Positions 61,773 to 64,000 of a DNA stretch of 64,000 nt are shown here, in pieces. Source of the stretch: an uncultured Clostridia bacterium. Lineage in GTDB: Bacteria > Bacillota_I > Bacilli_A > RF39 > UBA660. The position numbers and the translations under genes were made by a program. The notes under the pieces are model-generated. The model ran no database searches, was not told the origin of the DNA, and worked only from the letters and a program-made list of their open reading frames with translations. Location of the stretch: positions 1 to 64,000 of the forward strand of contig CAMBUO010000004.1 in assembly GCA_945871105.1 (NCBI GenBank), in the 5' to 3' direction. How positions within the stretch are numbered: position 1 is the stretch's first letter; each line of letters begins with the position of its first letter.

Positions 61773-61803
61773 TAAAAAAGAATAGGTATTTTAACCTATC
61801 TTT
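61773..61803 (-). terminator. Intrinsic terminator after mfd
   Basis: Minus strand AAAGATAGGTTAAAATACCTATTCTTTTTT. Confidence 0.75.
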
Positions 61804-61824
61804 AGAGAGTACTTTTTTTATTAA

Positions 61825-64000
61825 TTATTTAAATAAATCAATTAAATAATAGATAAAATGTTTTTCTAATCCTTTTAAAGTAAGAGTAACATGAAATCTT
61901 AAATTACTATAATTAAAACTAAAATTACGACTTATTTTATAAGCTTTCATGAATAATTCTTCACCATTTATATTTTTAGAATGATCAATATCAAAAGTTA
62001 ATTCTACTTTATCTTTTGTTTGGATAGATTTTTCAATTCCTATTGATTTAGCTAATTTTTCAAACCATTCTTCTAGCATATATATTTCTATTTCGGAATC
62101 TACTTTACCAAAACGATCTTCAAATTCTGATTTTACTTTTATTAAAGTATCATAACTATCAATAGTGCTAATTAGTTTATGAATTTCAATTTTTAAATCA
62201 CTATCCGTTGTATATTTATCAGAGATATGGGTTGTAACATTTAAAATTGGTTTCTCGTCTTTAATCTCTTCTTCAACAATAGTTTCGCCTTTTAAACGTT
62301 TAATTTCATCATTTAAGATTTTTAAATATAAATCAATTCCAATTGTATCCATAAAACCAGCTTGTTCTGAACCTAAGATATCTCCAGCTCCTCTTATTGA
62401 TAAATCACGGTTAGCAATATGGTAACCACTACCAAGTTCAGTAAATTCTTTTAAAACATTTAATCTTTTAATAGCAGCTTCACCAAGGACTTTATTTTCA
62501 GGATATAATAGATAAGCATAAGCTATTTTATTACTTCTTCCTACTCTTCCCCTTATTTGATATAATTGAGAAAGACCAAAATGATCAGCATCATAAACAA
62601 TTAAGGTATTAGCATTAGGAATATCTATTCCGGTTTCAATAATTGTTGAGCATAATAAAATATCATATTCATGATTAATAAATTTAATCATCCGATTTTC
62701 TAGTTCTACTTTCGTTAATTGTCCATGAGCAACAACAATTCTCGCCGTTGGTACTATTTTTTGAATTTCATTCATTTTATCTTCTATTTTTTCAACTCGG
62801 TTATAAAGAATAAATACTTGTCCATCGCGAAGCATTTCTTTAACAATTGCGTCTTTAATTATCTGTTCTTGTTCATATACAACATAAGTTTGAACTGGAT
62901 AACGATTAACGGGAGGAGTTGTAATTACAGATAAAGATCTAATACCGACAATTGACATTTGTAATGTTCTTGGAATTGGAGTGGCTGTTAAGGTTAGAAC
63001 ATCAACATTTGTTTTATATTGTTTTAATTTTTCTTTATGAGCTACACCAAATCTTTGTTCTTCATCAATAACTAATAAACCTAAATCTTTTGGTTTTATA
63101 TCATTTCCTAGTAAACGATGGGTACCAATAACAATATCAACAGTTCCATTACTTAATCCTTCAAGAATTTCTTTTATCTTTTTCGGGGTAGTGAAACGAT
63201 TTAATAATTCTATTTTCACTGGAAAATTTTTAAATCTTTCTAAAGCACTGTTATATTGTTGACTAGATAAAATAGTTGTTGGACATAGATATAACACTTG
63301 TTTATTATCATATACAGCTTTAAACATAGCCCGAAAAGCTACTTCTGTTTTGCCAAATCCAACATCTCCACATAATAATCTATCCATTGGTTTGGATGAT
63401 TCCATATCTTTTTTTATCTCTTCAAAAGCTTTTAATTGATCTAAAGTTGGAGTATACATAAATTCTTTATAAAATTCTTCATGATATTTCGTGTCTTTAG
63501 AGAAAGCAAAACCTTTTTTCATTTCTCTTTCAGCATATAATCTAATTAATTTATCAGCAATATCTCGAACTTTACTAATAATTCTTTGTTTATTCTTTTT
63601 CCATTCTAAACTACCTAAACCATTTATTTTAGGTAATATTCCTTCTTTACCAGAATACTTGCTAATTAATTCTATTTTTTCAACAGGAATATAAAGTTTA
63701 TCATCATCTTTATATAAAACTTCTAAATAATCTTTCTTTAAATCTCCAACATTTAAAGTTTTAATACCATTATAAATACCTATTCCATTAATACTATGAA
63801 CAACATAATCTCCTACTTCTAATTTATTAATATTATCAATTTTTGTAGCATATTTAAATTTCGTTTTATACTTTTTCTTAGTAGTATTTATATTAAATAA
63901 ATCTTTATCCGTAATAATTATTTTATCTTCATAACTAAAACCTTTTGGAAAGTCATATTGAATAATATTTAAAAGAATATCACTTAAATTATTAGTATCA
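61825..64000 (-). CDS. mfd: Transcription-repair coupling factor Mfd, partial (5' end beyond window)
   Basis: Reading frame stays open from 63522 to 64000 (EVGDYVVHSINGIGIYNGIKTL...KDYLEVLYKDDDKLYIPVEKI); helicase motifs LLCGDVGFGKTEVAFRA, LVIDEEQRFG. Confidence 0.97.
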   Translation of the reverse strand, partial: DTNNLSDILLNIIQYDFPKGFSYEDKIIITDKDLFNINTTKKKYKTKFKYATKIDNINKLEVGDYVVHSINGIGIYNGIKTLNVGDLKKDYLEVLYKDDDKLYIPVEKIELISKYSGKEGILPKINGLGSLEWKKNKQRIISKVRDIADKLIRLYAEREMKKGFAFSKDTKYHEEFYKEFMYTPTLDQLKAFEEIKKDMESSKPMDRLLCGDVGFGKTEVAFRAMFKAVYDNKQVLYLCPTTILSSQQYNSALERFKNFPVKIELLNRFTTPKKIKEILEGLSNGTVDIVIGTHRLLGNDIKPKDLGLLVIDEEQRFGVAHKEKLKQYKTNVDVLTLTATPIPRTLQMSIVGIRSLSVITTPPVNRYPVQTYVVYEQEQIIKDAIVKEMLRDGQVFILYNRVEKIEDKMNEIQKIVPTARIVVAHGQLTKVELENRMIKFINHEYDILLCSTIIETGIDIPNANTLIVYDADHFGLSQLYQIRGRVGRSNKIAYAYLLYPENKVLGEAAIKRLNVLKEFTELGSGYHIANRDLSIRGAGDILGSEQAGFMDTIGIDLYLKILNDEIKRLKGETIVEEEIKDEKPILNVTTHISDKYTTDSDLKIEIHKLISTIDSYDTLIKVKSEFEDRFGKVDSEIEIYMLEEWFEKLAKSIGIEKSIQTKDKVELTFDIDHSKNINGEELFMKAYKISRNFSFNYSNLRFHVTLTLKGLEKHFIYYLIDLFK

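Noticed and set aside
61825-63522. mfd as a 565-aa truncated gene or pseudogene starting at 63522
   Set aside because: The frame remains open to the window edge and encodes the Mfd RNA-polymerase-interaction domain, so the gene is simply cut by the window.

Overview
AT-rich chromosomal window from a Bacilli-like low-GC Bacillota. Almost all genes are on the minus strand. It starts inside the 5' end of a 16S rRNA gene (minus strand) and ends inside mfd. Most of it is core genome with Bacillus-like synteny: thiI/cysteine desulfurase/ezrA beside a SASP gene; walJ/rlmH; dnaB-rplI-rpsR-ssb-rpsF; clpB with a CIRCE element; ftsEX; gap; clpP; whiA-trxB-lgt; uvrA; prfB with its +1 frameshift; ftsH-tilS-divIC-yabQ-yabP; spoVG; 3D protein-tatD-metG with a T-box; spoVT; mfd. 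The accessory or unusual parts are: (1) a compact WXG100 / helical-hairpin / SH3b / C39-like peptidase cluster at 40.5-45.2 kb that looks like a type VII secretion substrate locus; (2) a D-Asp racemase + D-Asp ligase + Fem transferase locus around divergent promoters at 8.4-13.3 kb, predicting a D-Asp cell-wall cross-bridge and including a truncated racemase-like protein; (3) an XRE-Fic-BRO/antirepressor-XRE island at 58.4-61.6 kb between spoVT and mfd, with a 42-bp tandem array of promoter/operator-like units and a candidate small RNA behind a palindromic operator; (4) duplicated TasA/camelysin-like genes with duplicated promoters; (5) a 142-bp element bounded by perfect 13-bp inverted repeats upstream of the rRNA promoters; (6) a compact hairpin-U-tract leader in front of a CarD-family gene. 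All product calls come from reading protein motifs and family resemblance; no database search was run.
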